A DNA stretch of 64,000 bases from Nonomuraea corallina. Its GTDB lineage: Bacteria > Actinomycetota > Actinomycetes > Streptosporangiales > Streptosporangiaceae. The stretch is from contig NZ_JAPNNL010000006.1 in assembly GCF_027620315.1 (NCBI RefSeq), positions 27,388-91,387 of the forward strand, written 5' to 3'. The number at the start of each line of letters is the position of its first letter. Position 1 is the stretch's first letter. A model generated the notes under the pieces. That model ran no database searches, had not been told where the DNA came from, and saw only the letters and a program-made list of their open reading frames with translations. Made by a program: the position numbers and the translations under genes. This document shows, in pieces, positions 1 to 8,397 of the stretch.

Positions 1-905
1 AGGGGGTCCGTCATGTCGGGGCCACCGGAGCGGTCCCGGTCTCGGTCCGGCGCACCGACCGCATCCCCGAGGAGCGGACAGGCGGGATCGCCGTCCAGGC
101 GACCACGTTCGACCTGCTCCGCGCGCTGGACGGCCGGGTCAGCGCGGGCAGGTGGCTGAGCGACGCCACCGCCCGCCATCCCGCCGTCGTGCTCGGCTCC
201 GTGGCCGCGCAACGACTGGGAATCAGCCGCACGGGCACCCGGGTGTGGATCGGCGACCGGTGGTTCACGGTGGTCGGCGTGCTCGGCCCGATGCCGCTCG
301 CCCCGGAGGTCGAACGATCCGCGCTGGTCGGATTCGCCGCCGCGCAGACGTACCTGGGGTTCGACGGGCATCCGACGACGATCTACGAGCGGTCGTCGGA
401 GGAAGCGGTCGCGGCCGTACGGGCGTTGCTGCCCCGCACCGTGAATCCGCGGAACCCCGAGCAGGTGGCGGTCTCCCGGCCCTCGGACGCCCTGGCGGCC
501 CGCGCGGCCGCGGCCGGCACGTTCACCGGCTTGTTCCTGGGGCTGGGGGCGGTCGCCCTGCTGGTGGGCGGCGTCGGCGTGGCCAACACGATGGTGATCT
601 CCGTGCTGGAAAGGCGCAAGGAGATCGGCCTGCGCCGCTCGCTCGGCGCCACCCGTGGCCAGATCCGCGTCCAGTTCCTCACCGAGTCGCTCATCCTGTC
701 GCTGATCGGCTCAGCCGCCGGGCTGGTCGTCGGAGCGCTCGTCACCATCGGGTACGCGCTGTCCCAGGGCTGGCCGGCCGTGGTGCCGCTCTGGGTGTTC
801 GGCGGGACGCTGGCCGCCACCCTGGGCGTCAGCGTGGTCGCCGGCATCTATCCGGCGGTCCGGGCGGCCCGGGTCCCGCCGAGTGTCGCGCTTACTATGA
901 CCTGA
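1..905 (+). CDS. MacB-type ABC transporter permease, 3' part
   Basis: The frame that starts at base 3 is open from the left edge to the stop at 905, so about 301 codons are visible and the N terminus with the first membrane segment is missing. The first half reads as an extracytoplasmic core domain. The second half is an FtsX domain with three hydrophobic segments and the conserved stretch ERRKEIGLRRSLGATR. Permeases of this family work with a cytoplasmic ATPase and move peptides, lipids or drugs, or transmit force. The ATPase and any substrate clue lie outside the window. Family is secure; the cargo is unknown. Confidence 0.88.
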   Translation, partial: GVRHVGATGAVPVSVRRTDRIPEERTGGIAVQATTFDLLRALDGRVSAGRWLSDATARHPAVVLGSVAAQRLGISRTGTRVWIGDRWFTVVGVLGPMPLAPEVERSALVGFAAAQTYLGFDGHPTTIYERSSEEAVAAVRALLPRTVNPRNPEQVAVSRPSDALAARAAAAGTFTGLFLGLGAVALLVGGVGVANTMVISVLERRKEIGLRRSLGATRGQIRVQFLTESLILSLIGSAAGLVVGALVTIGYALSQGWPAVVPLWVFGGTLAATLGVSVVAGIYPAVRAARVPPSVALTMT

Positions 906-943
906 ATCACGGAACCCGGCAGGCTCTACGGACAGTCTTGAGT

Positions 944-1525
944 ATGGAGAGAATGACGCGGGCTCGCATTCGTGAGGGGGACGCCCGGGCTTTCGAGCAG
1001 CTCTACGATGAGTTCGCCCGGTCCGTCTACGGCTATGCCCTGCGGCTGACCGGCGACTGGTCGACGGCCGAGGACGTGATGTCCCTGACGTTCCTGGAGG
1101 CGTGGCGGCTGCGGGAGCGCGTCGATCACGACGGCGGATCCCTGCGGCCGTGGCTCCTGGGCATCGCCACCAACGTGGCCCGCAACACCAGGCGGGCCTC
1201 CCGCCGCTACCACGACGCCCTGGCCCGGCTGCCCCCCGGCGACGACGCCTCCGACTTCGCCGACGAACTCGTCGAACGGATGGACGACAAGGAACGGGTG
1301 ACCGCGCTGCGGCGCGCCTACGGTTCGCTGCGCCGCCCAGAGCAGGAGGTGATCGCGCTGGTCGCGGGATCGGGCCTGAGCTACGCCGAAGCGGCCGAGG
1401 CGCTGGGCACGTCGGTGGGCACCGTCAAGTCCCGGCTGTCCCGGGCGAGAAAGAAGCTGAAGAGAGCTGCCGGGCCCGAACGGACGTGGCCGCAGGAGTA
1501 CGAGCCGATCACGAGGGAGGCCTGA
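944..1525 (+). CDS. ECF-type RNA polymerase sigma factor
   Basis: This 193-residue protein has the two sigma-70 regions of ECF factors. Region 2 lies at about residues 10-80 (FEQLYDEFARSVYGYALRL) and a C-terminal region 4 helix-turn-helix at about 125-185 (SYAEAAEALGTSVGTVKSRL). It would redirect RNA polymerase to a small regulon. The frame is open far upstream, but the upstream codons overlap the permease gene and have no sigma character, so ATG 944 is chosen (ATG 953 is the alternative). It lies 38 bp after the permease stop and 3 bp before the next gene, which is probably its membrane partner. Confidence 0.9.
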   Translation: MERMTRARIREGDARAFEQLYDEFARSVYGYALRLTGDWSTAEDVMSLTFLEAWRLRERVDHDGGSLRPWLLGIATNVARNTRRASRRYHDALARLPPGDDASDFADELVERMDDKERVTALRRAYGSLRRPEQEVIALVAGSGLSYAEAAEALGTSVGTVKSRLSRARKKLKRAAGPERTWPQEYEPITREA

Positions 1526-1528
1526 CAG

Positions 1529-2161
1529 ATGAACGCGAACGAACGCGCGAACCTGGCCCGCGCGCTGCCGCCCGGGAGAGAACTGCCGGAACGGCGGGAG
1601 CAGCAGATCAAGGACTTCGTGATGGCCGAGATCCACCGGAGCGCGGAACCGGCCCGGCCCCGGTTGCGGCTGCCGCGCCCCATGCTGGTGCTGCCGGTCG
1701 CGGCGGCGGCCATGGCACTGGTGATCGCCTTCGGCCTGGGCCTGGGCGGCGCCCCCGCCTACGCCATCACCCTGCTGGACGACGGCACGATCCACGTGAC
1801 GCTCAACGAGATCAGGGACGCCGACGGCCTGGAGGCCGACCTGCGCGACCTGGGCGTGAACGCCGTGGTGGACTACGTGCCCGACGGCCAGAGATGCAGC
1901 CCTCAGCCGCGGAGCACGGATCTCCTGCCGCAGGAGGAGGCCCGCCTGGGGGTCTGGCCGCCCCCGCAGAACCCGGCAGGCGACGGCTTCACGATCGATC
2001 CCGCCGTGGTCGGCCCCGGCCAGACGGCGGTGATCGAACTCAGCATCTCCGACGACGAGCGCATCGCCTCGATCTGGGCCCGCGTGTCCAACGGCCCGGT
2101 GGCCGCGTGCGAGCTGGTGGTGGACCCCGACCACCACCTCGGCCCGGCCCCGCAGAGCTGA
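1529..2161 (+). CDS. Single-span membrane protein, probable anti-sigma partner
   Basis: This 210-residue protein starts 3 bp after the sigma stop, with an AGGGAGG-like ribosome site in the end of the sigma gene. A charged cytoplasmic N terminus of about 55 residues precedes one hydrophobic helix (about 56-82, VLPVAAAAMALVIAFGLGLG) and an extracytoplasmic domain of about 125 residues with two Cys. Gene order and topology fit an anti-sigma factor or sensor for the ECF protein. I cannot see a clear zinc-binding anti-sigma HxxxCxxC motif, so the role is inferred from context only. Confidence 0.75.
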   Translation: MNANERANLARALPPGRELPERREQQIKDFVMAEIHRSAEPARPRLRLPRPMLVLPVAAAAMALVIAFGLGLGGAPAYAITLLDDGTIHVTLNEIRDADGLEADLRDLGVNAVVDYVPDGQRCSPQPRSTDLLPQEEARLGVWPPPQNPAGDGFTIDPAVVGPGQTAVIELSISDDERIASIWARVSNGPVAACELVVDPDHHLGPAPQS

Positions 2162-2181
2162 TACCCCCTTGACCAGCCGCC

Positions 2182-2197
2182 TTGATAACGCTAACAA
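2182..2197. promoter_or_regulatory. Putative LacI-family operator upstream of the arabinofuranosidase gene
   Basis: TTGATAACGCTAACAA is an imperfect palindrome. Its 11-base core TAACGCTAACA (2186-2196) recurs exactly at 10703-10713, in front of a LacI-family gene. It sits about 90 bp before the arabinofuranosidase start. Binding is inferred from the match to a typical LacI-family site shape. Confidence 0.55.
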
Positions 2198-2219
2198 TCG
2201 CAGCAGCCATAACACCGGC

Positions 2220-2270
2220 GACATCCGTGACATCCGTGACATCCGTGACATCCGTGACATCCGCGACATC
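2220..2270 (+). repeat. 9-bp tandem repeat GACATCCGT, about 5.7 copies
   Basis: Four exact GACATCCGT units are followed by one GACATCCGC and a partial GACATC, ending 4 bp before the AAGGAG ribosome site of the arabinofuranosidase gene. The unit is a multiple of three, so frames stay open through it on both strands, which produces misleading repetitive ORFs. It lies in the likely 5' leader, between the putative operator and the start codon. Confidence 0.95.
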
Positions 2271-2286
2271 GCGCAAGGAGCCCCCC

Positions 2287-3768
2287 GTGCACGACGCCCG
2301 CCTCACGATCGATCCCGCGTTCCGGGTCGCGCCGGTGCGGCGCCGCACCTTCGGTGCCTTCGTCGAGCATCTGGGCCGGTGCGTCTACACCGGCGTCTAC
2401 GAGCCCGGCCACCCGAGCGCCGACGAGGACGGCTTCCGCCGCGACGTCCTCGACCTCACCCGCGAGCTGGGCGTCAGCACCGTCCGCTACCCCGGCGGCA
2501 ACTTCGTCTCCGGCTACCGGTGGGAGGACGGCATCGGCCCCAAGGAGAACCGCCCCCGCCGGCTCGACCTGGCCTGGCACAGCACCGAGACGAACGAGGT
2601 CGGCGTCGACGAGTTCGTCCGCTGGTGCCGCAAGGCCGAGGTGGAGCCGATGATGGCGCTGAACCTCGGCACCCGGGGCATCGCCGAGGCCCTCGACCTG
2701 CTGGAATACTGCAACCACCCGTCCGGCACCGCGCTGTCCGACCTGCGCGTCGCCCACGGCGCCGAGGAGCCGCACGCCATCCGGATGTGGTGCCTGGGCA
2801 ACGAGATGGACGGCCCCTGGCAGACCGGGCACAAGACCGCCCTGGAGTACGGCCGGCTCGCCGCCGAGACCGCCAGGGCCATGCGCATGGTCGACCCCGG
2901 CCTCGAACTGGTCGCGTGCGGCAGCTCCGGCTCGACCATGCCGACGTTCGGCGCGTGGGAGGCGACCGTGCTGGAGGAGACGTACGACGTCGTCGACCTC
3001 ATCTCGTGCCACGCCTACTACGAGGAGAAGGACGGCGACCTCGGCAGCTTCCTGGCGTGCTCGACCGACATGGAGTACTTCATCCGCTCGGTCGTCGCCA
3101 CCGCCGACCACGTGGGGGCCAGGCTGAAGTCACGCAAGCGGATCGACGTCTCGTTCGACGAGTGGAACGTCTGGTACCTGTCGCGCTTCCAGGCGGCCGA
3201 ACCGCCGCGGGACTGGCCGGTCGCGCCGCCGCTGCTGGAAGACCACTACCACCTGGCGGACGCGGTAGCCCTCGGCGGGCTGCTCATCACCCTGCTGCGC
3301 AACAGCGACCGGGTGACGGCCGCCTCGCTGGCCCAGCTCGTCAACGTGATCGCGCCGATCATGACCGAGCCCGGCGGGCGGGCCTGGCGGCAGACCACCT
3401 TCCACCCGTTCGCCCAGGCCAGCCGGTACGCGGCCGGTGACGTGCTGCGGGTCGAGCCGGTCTCCCCGCTGTACGAGACCGCGGAGTACGGGGAGGTGCC
3501 GCTGCTGCACGCGGTCGCCACCCGCTCCGACGACGGCGTCACGATCTTCGCCGTCAACCGCGCCACCGACGGGCCGCTCTCCCTGGAGCTCGACGCCCGC
3601 GGCCTGCGGATCACCTCGGCCACCACCCTCACCGACCCGGACGTCTACGCCCGCAACACCGCCGACGACCCGGACCGCGTGGCCCCCCGTCCCAACGAGA
3701 ACGTGGAACAGGACCCGATGCGCGTCCTCCTCCCCCCGGTCAGCTGGAACGTCATCCACCTGTCCTAG
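2287..3768 (+). CDS. abfA: GH51 alpha-L-arabinofuranosidase
   Basis: This 493-residue protein matches the length and motifs of intracellular GH51 arabinofuranosidases, which release arabinose from arabino-oligosaccharides by a retaining mechanism. Visible motifs are GAFVEHLGRCVYTG near the N terminus, WCLGNEMDG with the likely acid/base Glu173, and DVSFDEWNVWY with the likely nucleophile Glu292. There is no signal peptide. GTG 2287 is chosen because AAGGAG ends 6 bp upstream; a longer frame through the tandem repeat exists but lacks a ribosome site. A LacI-type site upstream suggests sugar-responsive repression. Its stop overlaps the stop of the convergent SARP gene. Confidence 0.92.
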   Translation: MHDARLTIDPAFRVAPVRRRTFGAFVEHLGRCVYTGVYEPGHPSADEDGFRRDVLDLTRELGVSTVRYPGGNFVSGYRWEDGIGPKENRPRRLDLAWHSTETNEVGVDEFVRWCRKAEVEPMMALNLGTRGIAEALDLLEYCNHPSGTALSDLRVAHGAEEPHAIRMWCLGNEMDGPWQTGHKTALEYGRLAAETARAMRMVDPGLELVACGSSGSTMPTFGAWEATVLEETYDVVDLISCHAYYEEKDGDLGSFLACSTDMEYFIRSVVATADHVGARLKSRKRIDVSFDEWNVWYLSRFQAAEPPRDWPVAPPLLEDHYHLADAVALGGLLITLLRNSDRVTAASLAQLVNVIAPIMTEPGGRAWRQTTFHPFAQASRYAAGDVLRVEPVSPLYETAEYGEVPLLHAVATRSDDGVTIFAVNRATDGPLSLELDARGLRITSATTLTDPDVYARNTADDPDRVAPRPNENVEQDPMRVLLPPVSWNVIHLS

Positions 3769-6700
3769 CGGCGGACGCCCTCGGCGTCACCCCCGACGGT
3801 TTCGAGCAGCGCCGTGAGCTCCTTCACCTCGGCGTGATTGTCGAGCTGCACGAAGAGCCGGCGGGCCGCGCTCCAGGCCGTACGGGCCTGGTCTGGATCG
3901 GTGGTCGCGTGCAGGGCGCCGAGGGACTTGAGGGCCTGCCCCTCGTGGAAAGGGCTGGCGAGCTCGCGCCAGATCTCGACGGCGGCGGCGGTGTGGGCGA
4001 CGGCCAGGGCATGGCGGCCCTCAGCCTGTTCGAGCTCTCCGAGCGCGCTCAGTGACATGGCCTCCTGGAAGCGTGCCCCCCAGCGGCGGGCCGCCCGGAG
4101 GCTCCTGTCGAGCACATGCCTGCCGCGCGAGTCGCCCAGCTTGACGTAAGTCATGCCCAGGTGCGGCAAGATGGTGATCTCGCTGCTTCTGCTGCGGAGC
4201 GAACGGGCCAGTTCCACGCCTCGCGTGAAGTGCGCCTCGGCCTCGACAAGGCCGCCCTCCTCCCGCCGTACGATGCCGAGCAGGGTGTGGATGCGGCACA
4301 GCTGCGACAAGAGGGGCACGTCCTCGGCGAGTCGGAGGCCGGCCTCCAGATGGACGGTCGCCCGCTCGATGTCGCCCTGGATCCAGTGGCCGTACCCGAG
4401 CTGCCATTCGGCCTCCACCTGACCGAGCACGTAACCGGCTTCCCTCGCCTTCGCCAGCGCCGCGTCGAGGTAGGCCACGGCCTTGCGGGGCTCTCCCCGG
4501 ACCAGGAACGCCATGCCGGCGAGGATTCGGGCGTCGGCCTCGCCGTTGACCTCGCCCAGGCTCTCGAAGAGCGCGACCGCGGAAAGGCCGTGCTCCAGTG
4601 CCTCCTCCTCGGCGTGCCGGGGGCCCATGCGCAGGCACTCGGCGAGGTCGCGCAGCATGAAGGCGCGGCCGCGGGCGTTCCCGGCGCGCTCGCAGGCGTC
4701 CAGCGCGAGCCGGCTGGTCGACTCCCAGTCGTCGTAGTAGTCGCGCAGCTCGAAGAAGTTGACGGCCGCGTCGGCGAGCTGCCAGCACAGTTCGTCCGCG
4801 CCGAGCGCGGCGGCCTGCGCCACCGAGGCCCGCAGCGCGCCTCTTTCCGCCTCGAACCAGGCCCAGGCATCGGAGATCTCGACGTGCGGCTCGTGGGTCA
4901 CGCCTTCGGCGGGAAGCGTCGGGAAGACCCTCCCGGGCAGCCGGGTGTCGGCCCGCCGGGCGAGGACCAACCAGCCGCCGAGCGCACGGGACATCGCCGC
5001 ATGGATCTCCTGCGGGGAGGCCTCGGCTTCGGCGCGGTCGCGGGCGTGCAAGCGGATCAGGTCGTGGAACCGGTAGCGGGACTGGCCCGTGGCGTCGGTG
5101 CCCGCGAAGGTGAGGAGGTTGGCGCTCAGCAGCTCGCCGAGGCGGCGCTCGGCCTCCTCCAGGGACGCGTCGAGCACGGCCGCGGCCACCCAACCCGCGA
5201 AGTCGGGGGCGTACAGCTCGCTGAGCAGGCAGTAGAGACGCCGGGCCGAAGGCGACAGGGCTGTGTAACTCAACCCGAGCGAGGCCCGTACGGTGAGGTC
5301 TCCGACCGCGAGTTCGTCGAGGCGGCGTCGCTCGTCGCGCAGCAGATCGGCGACACGCGAAAGGGGCCAGTCGGGCCGGGAGGCCAGGCGTGCCCCCGCG
5401 GCCCGGACGGCGAGCGGCAGGTGGTCACAGAGCCGGACGATCTCGGCCGCCTCGCCAGGCGCGGCCCACACCTGATCCGATCCCGTGATCCGGGCCAGTA
5501 GCTCGATCGCCTGGGCGGGCCGGAAGACGTCCAGGTGCAGGTGCCGCACGCCGGCCAGGCCCGTCAGCCGGGGGCGGCCGGTGATCAGCACGCCGCAGCT
5601 GCCCGACCCCGGCAGCAAGGGGACGACCTGCGACTCGTCGGTCACGTTGTCGATCACTATGAGCATCCGCTTGCCCGCCAGCAGCGACCGGAAAAGGGCC
5701 GTGCGGTCGTCGATCGACCCCGGGACGGTGGACCCGTCGACGCCGAGGACGCGCAGCATCGACTCCAGTGCCCGGCCGACGGCGATGCGGTCAACGGTGC
5801 CGGAGAAGCCGACGTAGAGCTGGCCGTCCGGAAACGCGTCCGCGAGCTGATGCGCCACGTGGAGAGCGAGTGCGGTCTTGCCGACCCCGCCCATGCCGGA
5901 GATCGCGCAGATCGTCGGCGCCTGGTGCCAGTCCGGGGACAGCGCGTCCCTGAGCGTCGCCACCTCCTCGTCCCGGCCGGTGAAGTCAGCGATCGTGGGT
6001 GGGAGCTGGCGAGGGACCACGGTGCCTCCCGCCGGCGGCCACGCACCGGATCTCGCGGACAGGTCGACCCGATCGTCACCGCGGAGGATCGCCTCGTGCA
6101 CGCGGCGCAGCATGGGGCTCGGCTCGATGCCCAGTTCGTCCCCCAGCAGGTCGCGGACGGCGGCGTAGGTCTCCAGCGCCTCGGTCTGACGGCCGGACCT
6201 GTAGAGGGCGAGCATGAGGTGCGCGTGCAGGCTCTCCTGGTAAGGGTGGGCCCGCGCCACTTCGCGCAGCTCGGCCAACGCCTCCGCGTGCCGCCCGAGG
6301 GCCAGCTCGTTCTCCGCCCATCGCTCGTACACGGTGAGCCGAAGTTGTTCGAGGGACAGCGCCTCCTCTGCGAGAGGCTCGGAATCGAGGAATTCCGCGA
6401 ACGCCGGCCCCCTCCACAGATCCAGAGCACGCCGGAAACACCGGCCGGCGGATTCGTGACTTCGACGGTCGAACGCCGCCGTTCCCTCTGCTGCGAGTTT
6501 CCGGAACTGCGCCGCGTCCACCTCTCCGTGGGTGACGAGCAGATATCCTTCCGGCTTTCTCAGCAGTCGCTCCGCGCCCAGTTGAAGGCGGAGTTGGTGC
6601 ACGTACGACTGGAGGTTGCTGCGAGCCGAGACCGGCGGCCGGTGACTCCACAGAACGGCGGTCAGGAAATCGCTGGAGACCGGCTGGTCCGCCCTCGAGA

Positions 6701-6800
6701 TGAGACCGGCGAGCAGCATCCGTAATTTCCGGGCGTTGCCGAGAAAGGTGTGCCGACCGTCATGGATCACCTGGAGTGGGCCCAAAACCTCGAAACGCAT
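3765..6800 (-). CDS. SARP/AfsR-type regulator with NB-ARC and TPR domains
   Basis: This protein of about 1011 residues has the AfsR layout: an N-terminal winged helix (starts MRFEVLGPLQV), a BTAD helical domain (to about 245), an NB-ARC ATPase module with P-loop GMGGVGKTALAL near residue 300, and C-terminal TPR-like helices (about 600-1000). Such proteins activate specialised-metabolite promoters, with ATP binding as a switch. Start 6800 gives the family N terminus and has GGAG about 10 bp upstream; ATG 6824 in the same frame would add eight residues. It diverges from the peptide cluster at 7129 and is the obvious candidate for its regulator. Confidence 0.9.
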   Translation of the reverse strand: MRFEVLGPLQVIHDGRHTFLGNARKLRMLLAGLISRADQPVSSDFLTAVLWSHRPPVSARSNLQSYVHQLRLQLGAERLLRKPEGYLLVTHGEVDAAQFRKLAAEGTAAFDRRSHESAGRCFRRALDLWRGPAFAEFLDSEPLAEEALSLEQLRLTVYERWAENELALGRHAEALAELREVARAHPYQESLHAHLMLALYRSGRQTEALETYAAVRDLLGDELGIEPSPMLRRVHEAILRGDDRVDLSARSGAWPPAGGTVVPRQLPPTIADFTGRDEEVATLRDALSPDWHQAPTICAISGMGGVGKTALALHVAHQLADAFPDGQLYVGFSGTVDRIAVGRALESMLRVLGVDGSTVPGSIDDRTALFRSLLAGKRMLIVIDNVTDESQVVPLLPGSGSCGVLITGRPRLTGLAGVRHLHLDVFRPAQAIELLARITGSDQVWAAPGEAAEIVRLCDHLPLAVRAAGARLASRPDWPLSRVADLLRDERRRLDELAVGDLTVRASLGLSYTALSPSARRLYCLLSELYAPDFAGWVAAAVLDASLEEAERRLGELLSANLLTFAGTDATGQSRYRFHDLIRLHARDRAEAEASPQEIHAAMSRALGGWLVLARRADTRLPGRVFPTLPAEGVTHEPHVEISDAWAWFEAERGALRASVAQAAALGADELCWQLADAAVNFFELRDYYDDWESTSRLALDACERAGNARGRAFMLRDLAECLRMGPRHAEEEALEHGLSAVALFESLGEVNGEADARILAGMAFLVRGEPRKAVAYLDAALAKAREAGYVLGQVEAEWQLGYGHWIQGDIERATVHLEAGLRLAEDVPLLSQLCRIHTLLGIVRREEGGLVEAEAHFTRGVELARSLRSRSSEITILPHLGMTYVKLGDSRGRHVLDRSLRAARRWGARFQEAMSLSALGELEQAEGRHALAVAHTAAAVEIWRELASPFHEGQALKSLGALHATTDPDQARTAWSAARRLFVQLDNHAEVKELTALLETVGGDAEGVRR

Positions 6801-7128
6801 CCAGTGTCGCTCCGCCCTGGACATTCATAGGGAGATCGCCGGCGGTGGTCCGCCGCTCGGTCATGCTCGCTGAGCGGTGCGGCTCAAGGGGGGTGAGCGT
6901 GCCGATTTTAGGTCGTCGCCGTGCCGGGCGCAAAGGCACTTTCCGGTCTCCCGGCAGGTCGCTGCCCGGGGTTGCGGGGACGGCCCGCTCGGGCTGTCCG
7001 GCGGCCACCCCGCCGCCGTAACACACCCGCCACCGTCAGTGATGTAGCGCGGCCATGGCGGCGGTTCGTAGGTTTTGGACATCCTTACGGATGCGATTCG
7101 ACGGCGCACGAAAACACGGGAGGTGTGC
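6801..7128. promoter_or_regulatory. Divergent intergenic region between the SARP gene and the peptide operon
   Basis: About 330 bp with no credible gene. It must hold the promoters for both directions. A possible -35 element TTGGAC is at 7075-7080, without a convincing -10, which fits an activator-dependent promoter. The ribosome site GGGAGG (7118-7123) precedes the small peptide gene. I could not define SARP direct repeats with confidence. Confidence 0.45.
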
Positions 7129-7224
7129 ATGGAGACGCAGAAGACCGAGACCAAGAAGCTTGAGCTCAAGGTCCGCAAGCTCGAGAAGATCGAGACGACC
7201 AAGCTCCGCGAGGGCAGCGGCTGA
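7129..7224 (+). CDS. Small peptide, putative RiPP precursor (31 residues)
   Basis: The gene is too short for a normal gene call but has a strong ribosome site (GGGAGG, 5 bp before ATG) and stops 72 bp before the E1-like enzyme. The product is 31 residues, about 55 percent Lys, Glu, Thr or Leu, with KLELKVRKLEKIETT in the middle and the C terminus KLREGSG. It has no Cys, no aromatic residue and no signal peptide. The N-terminal part could be an amphipathic leader and the end a core, or the C-terminal Gly could be adenylated as in MccA or ubiquitin-like proteins. Precursor status is inferred from context; I do not recognise the family. Confidence 0.7.
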   Translation: METQKTETKKLELKVRKLEKIETTKLREGSG

Positions 7225-7296
7225 GCTGGTACGACGCGCCGGGGTCGGTCGAGCCGCGATCGGCTCCGGCGTTCCAGGTAACGAAAGAGTGCGCGC

Positions 7297-8397
7297 ATGC
7301 GGAAACCTCGCGTCAAACGTGTTCACCTGCCGATGGTCCTCCCGGACGGCCGGATAAGAATCGGCCTCGGCCAGTACGGCGTGGCCGCCGAACTGGAGGA
7401 CGACGCCGAGGGGAACATCGCCCGCATTCTCACCCTCATGGACGGCACCCGGGACATCGAGCAGATCTGCTCCGACTTCGTGGCGGACAACCCGGAGGTG
7501 GACCGGGAGAACGTGCGCGAGATCGTCGAGGCGCTCATCGGGGAAGGGTTCATCGAGGACGCCGAGGCGGAGCCGCCCGCCAACCTCTCCACACGGGAGT
7601 TGGAAAGGTACGCACGCGCCGGCCACTTCTACTCCTGGATCGACACCGTCCCGCGGGAGTCCCCCTACACGGTCCAGTCGAAGATCAAGGACGCCAAGGT
7701 GGGAATGCTGGGCCTGGGCGGCACCGGATCCGCCGTCGCGGCGGGCCTGGTGGCGAGCGGCATCGGCGCCCTGCACGTGGCCGACTTCGACGAGGTCCAG
7801 GAATCGAACCTGACCCGGCAGCTCCTCTACACCGAGCAGGACATCGGCGCCCCCAAGGTGGAGCGGGCGGTCGCCCGGCTGCGCGCGATGAACAGCCTGG
7901 TCACGGTGACGGGCAGCGACGTCAAGGCGACCGGGCCCGACGACGTGGCAGCGTTGATGACCGGCTGCGACGTGTTCGTGCTCTGCGCCGACGAGCCCCA
8001 GCCGGACATCATGCTCTGGACGAACGAGGCCGCGCTGCGTACGGGAACGCCGTGGTTCGTCAGTTTCTACGCCGGGCCGATGGCGGTGGTCGGCTCCTTC
8101 CATCCCGGCGAGACGGGATGCTGGCTCTGCGCGCGCCGTGACGAGGACGCCAGGCAGGCCGACTCGGGGGAGCGACTGCTCGTGGCCGCGGGCCGCCCGC
8201 CGAACGCGGTGGTCGCCGCCAGCGCCAACATCAGCGGTCACATGTGCGCGCTGGAGGTGCTCTACCACCTCGGCGGCCTGCCCGCCCAGGCGCGCGGACG
8301 GATCTTCCACTGGAACTTCGCGGTCTGGGACCACTGCTACGCCGTGCCGGTGGCGCGTCACGACGACTGCCCCGCCTGCGGCTCGGTGAGCGGATGA
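7297..8397 (+). CDS. E1/ThiF-like adenylating enzyme with N-terminal PqqD/RRE-like region
   Basis: This 366-residue protein has two parts. Residues about 5-95 resemble a PqqD/RRE winged-helix fold that binds leader peptides (GQYGVAAELEDDAEGNI, ending EALIGEGFIEDA). Residues about 125-366 are an E1-type domain with nucleotide loop GLGGTG (139-144), DFDEVQESNLTRQ and DIGAPKVERA downstream, plus two zinc-type pairs (Cys275/278 and Cys358/361). Known relatives of this architecture, MccB of microcin C7 and PaaA of pantocin A, adenylate a peptide carboxylate with ATP. All visible catalytic motifs are intact. It overlaps the next gene by 4 bp (ATGA). Reaction and product are not known. Confidence 0.85.
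   Translation: MRKPRVKRVHLPMVLPDGRIRIGLGQYGVAAELEDDAEGNIARILTLMDGTRDIEQICSDFVADNPEVDRENVREIVEALIGEGFIEDAEAEPPANLSTRELERYARAGHFYSWIDTVPRESPYTVQSKIKDAKVGMLGLGGTGSAVAAGLVASGIGALHVADFDEVQESNLTRQLLYTEQDIGAPKVERAVARLRAMNSLVTVTGSDVKATGPDDVAALMTGCDVFVLCADEPQPDIMLWTNEAALRTGTPWFVSFYAGPMAVVGSFHPGETGCWLCARRDEDARQADSGERLLVAAGRPPNAVVAASANISGHMCALEVLYHLGGLPAQARGRIFHWNFAVWDHCYAVPVARHDDCPACGSVSG

Noticed and set aside
152..943. Long upstream extension of the sigma-factor frame
   Set aside because: It overlaps the permease gene in another frame and its translation is Arg/Gly-rich with no sigma features; the real start is near 944.
926..2269. Minus-strand ORF with repeated Met-Ser-Arg
   Set aside because: A shadow of the sigma and membrane genes; the repeats come from the 9-bp DNA repeat.
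7297..8397. TOMM (YcaO partner) protein
   Set aside because: No YcaO gene is present, the E1 catalytic and zinc motifs are intact rather than degenerate, and the peptide has no Cys.
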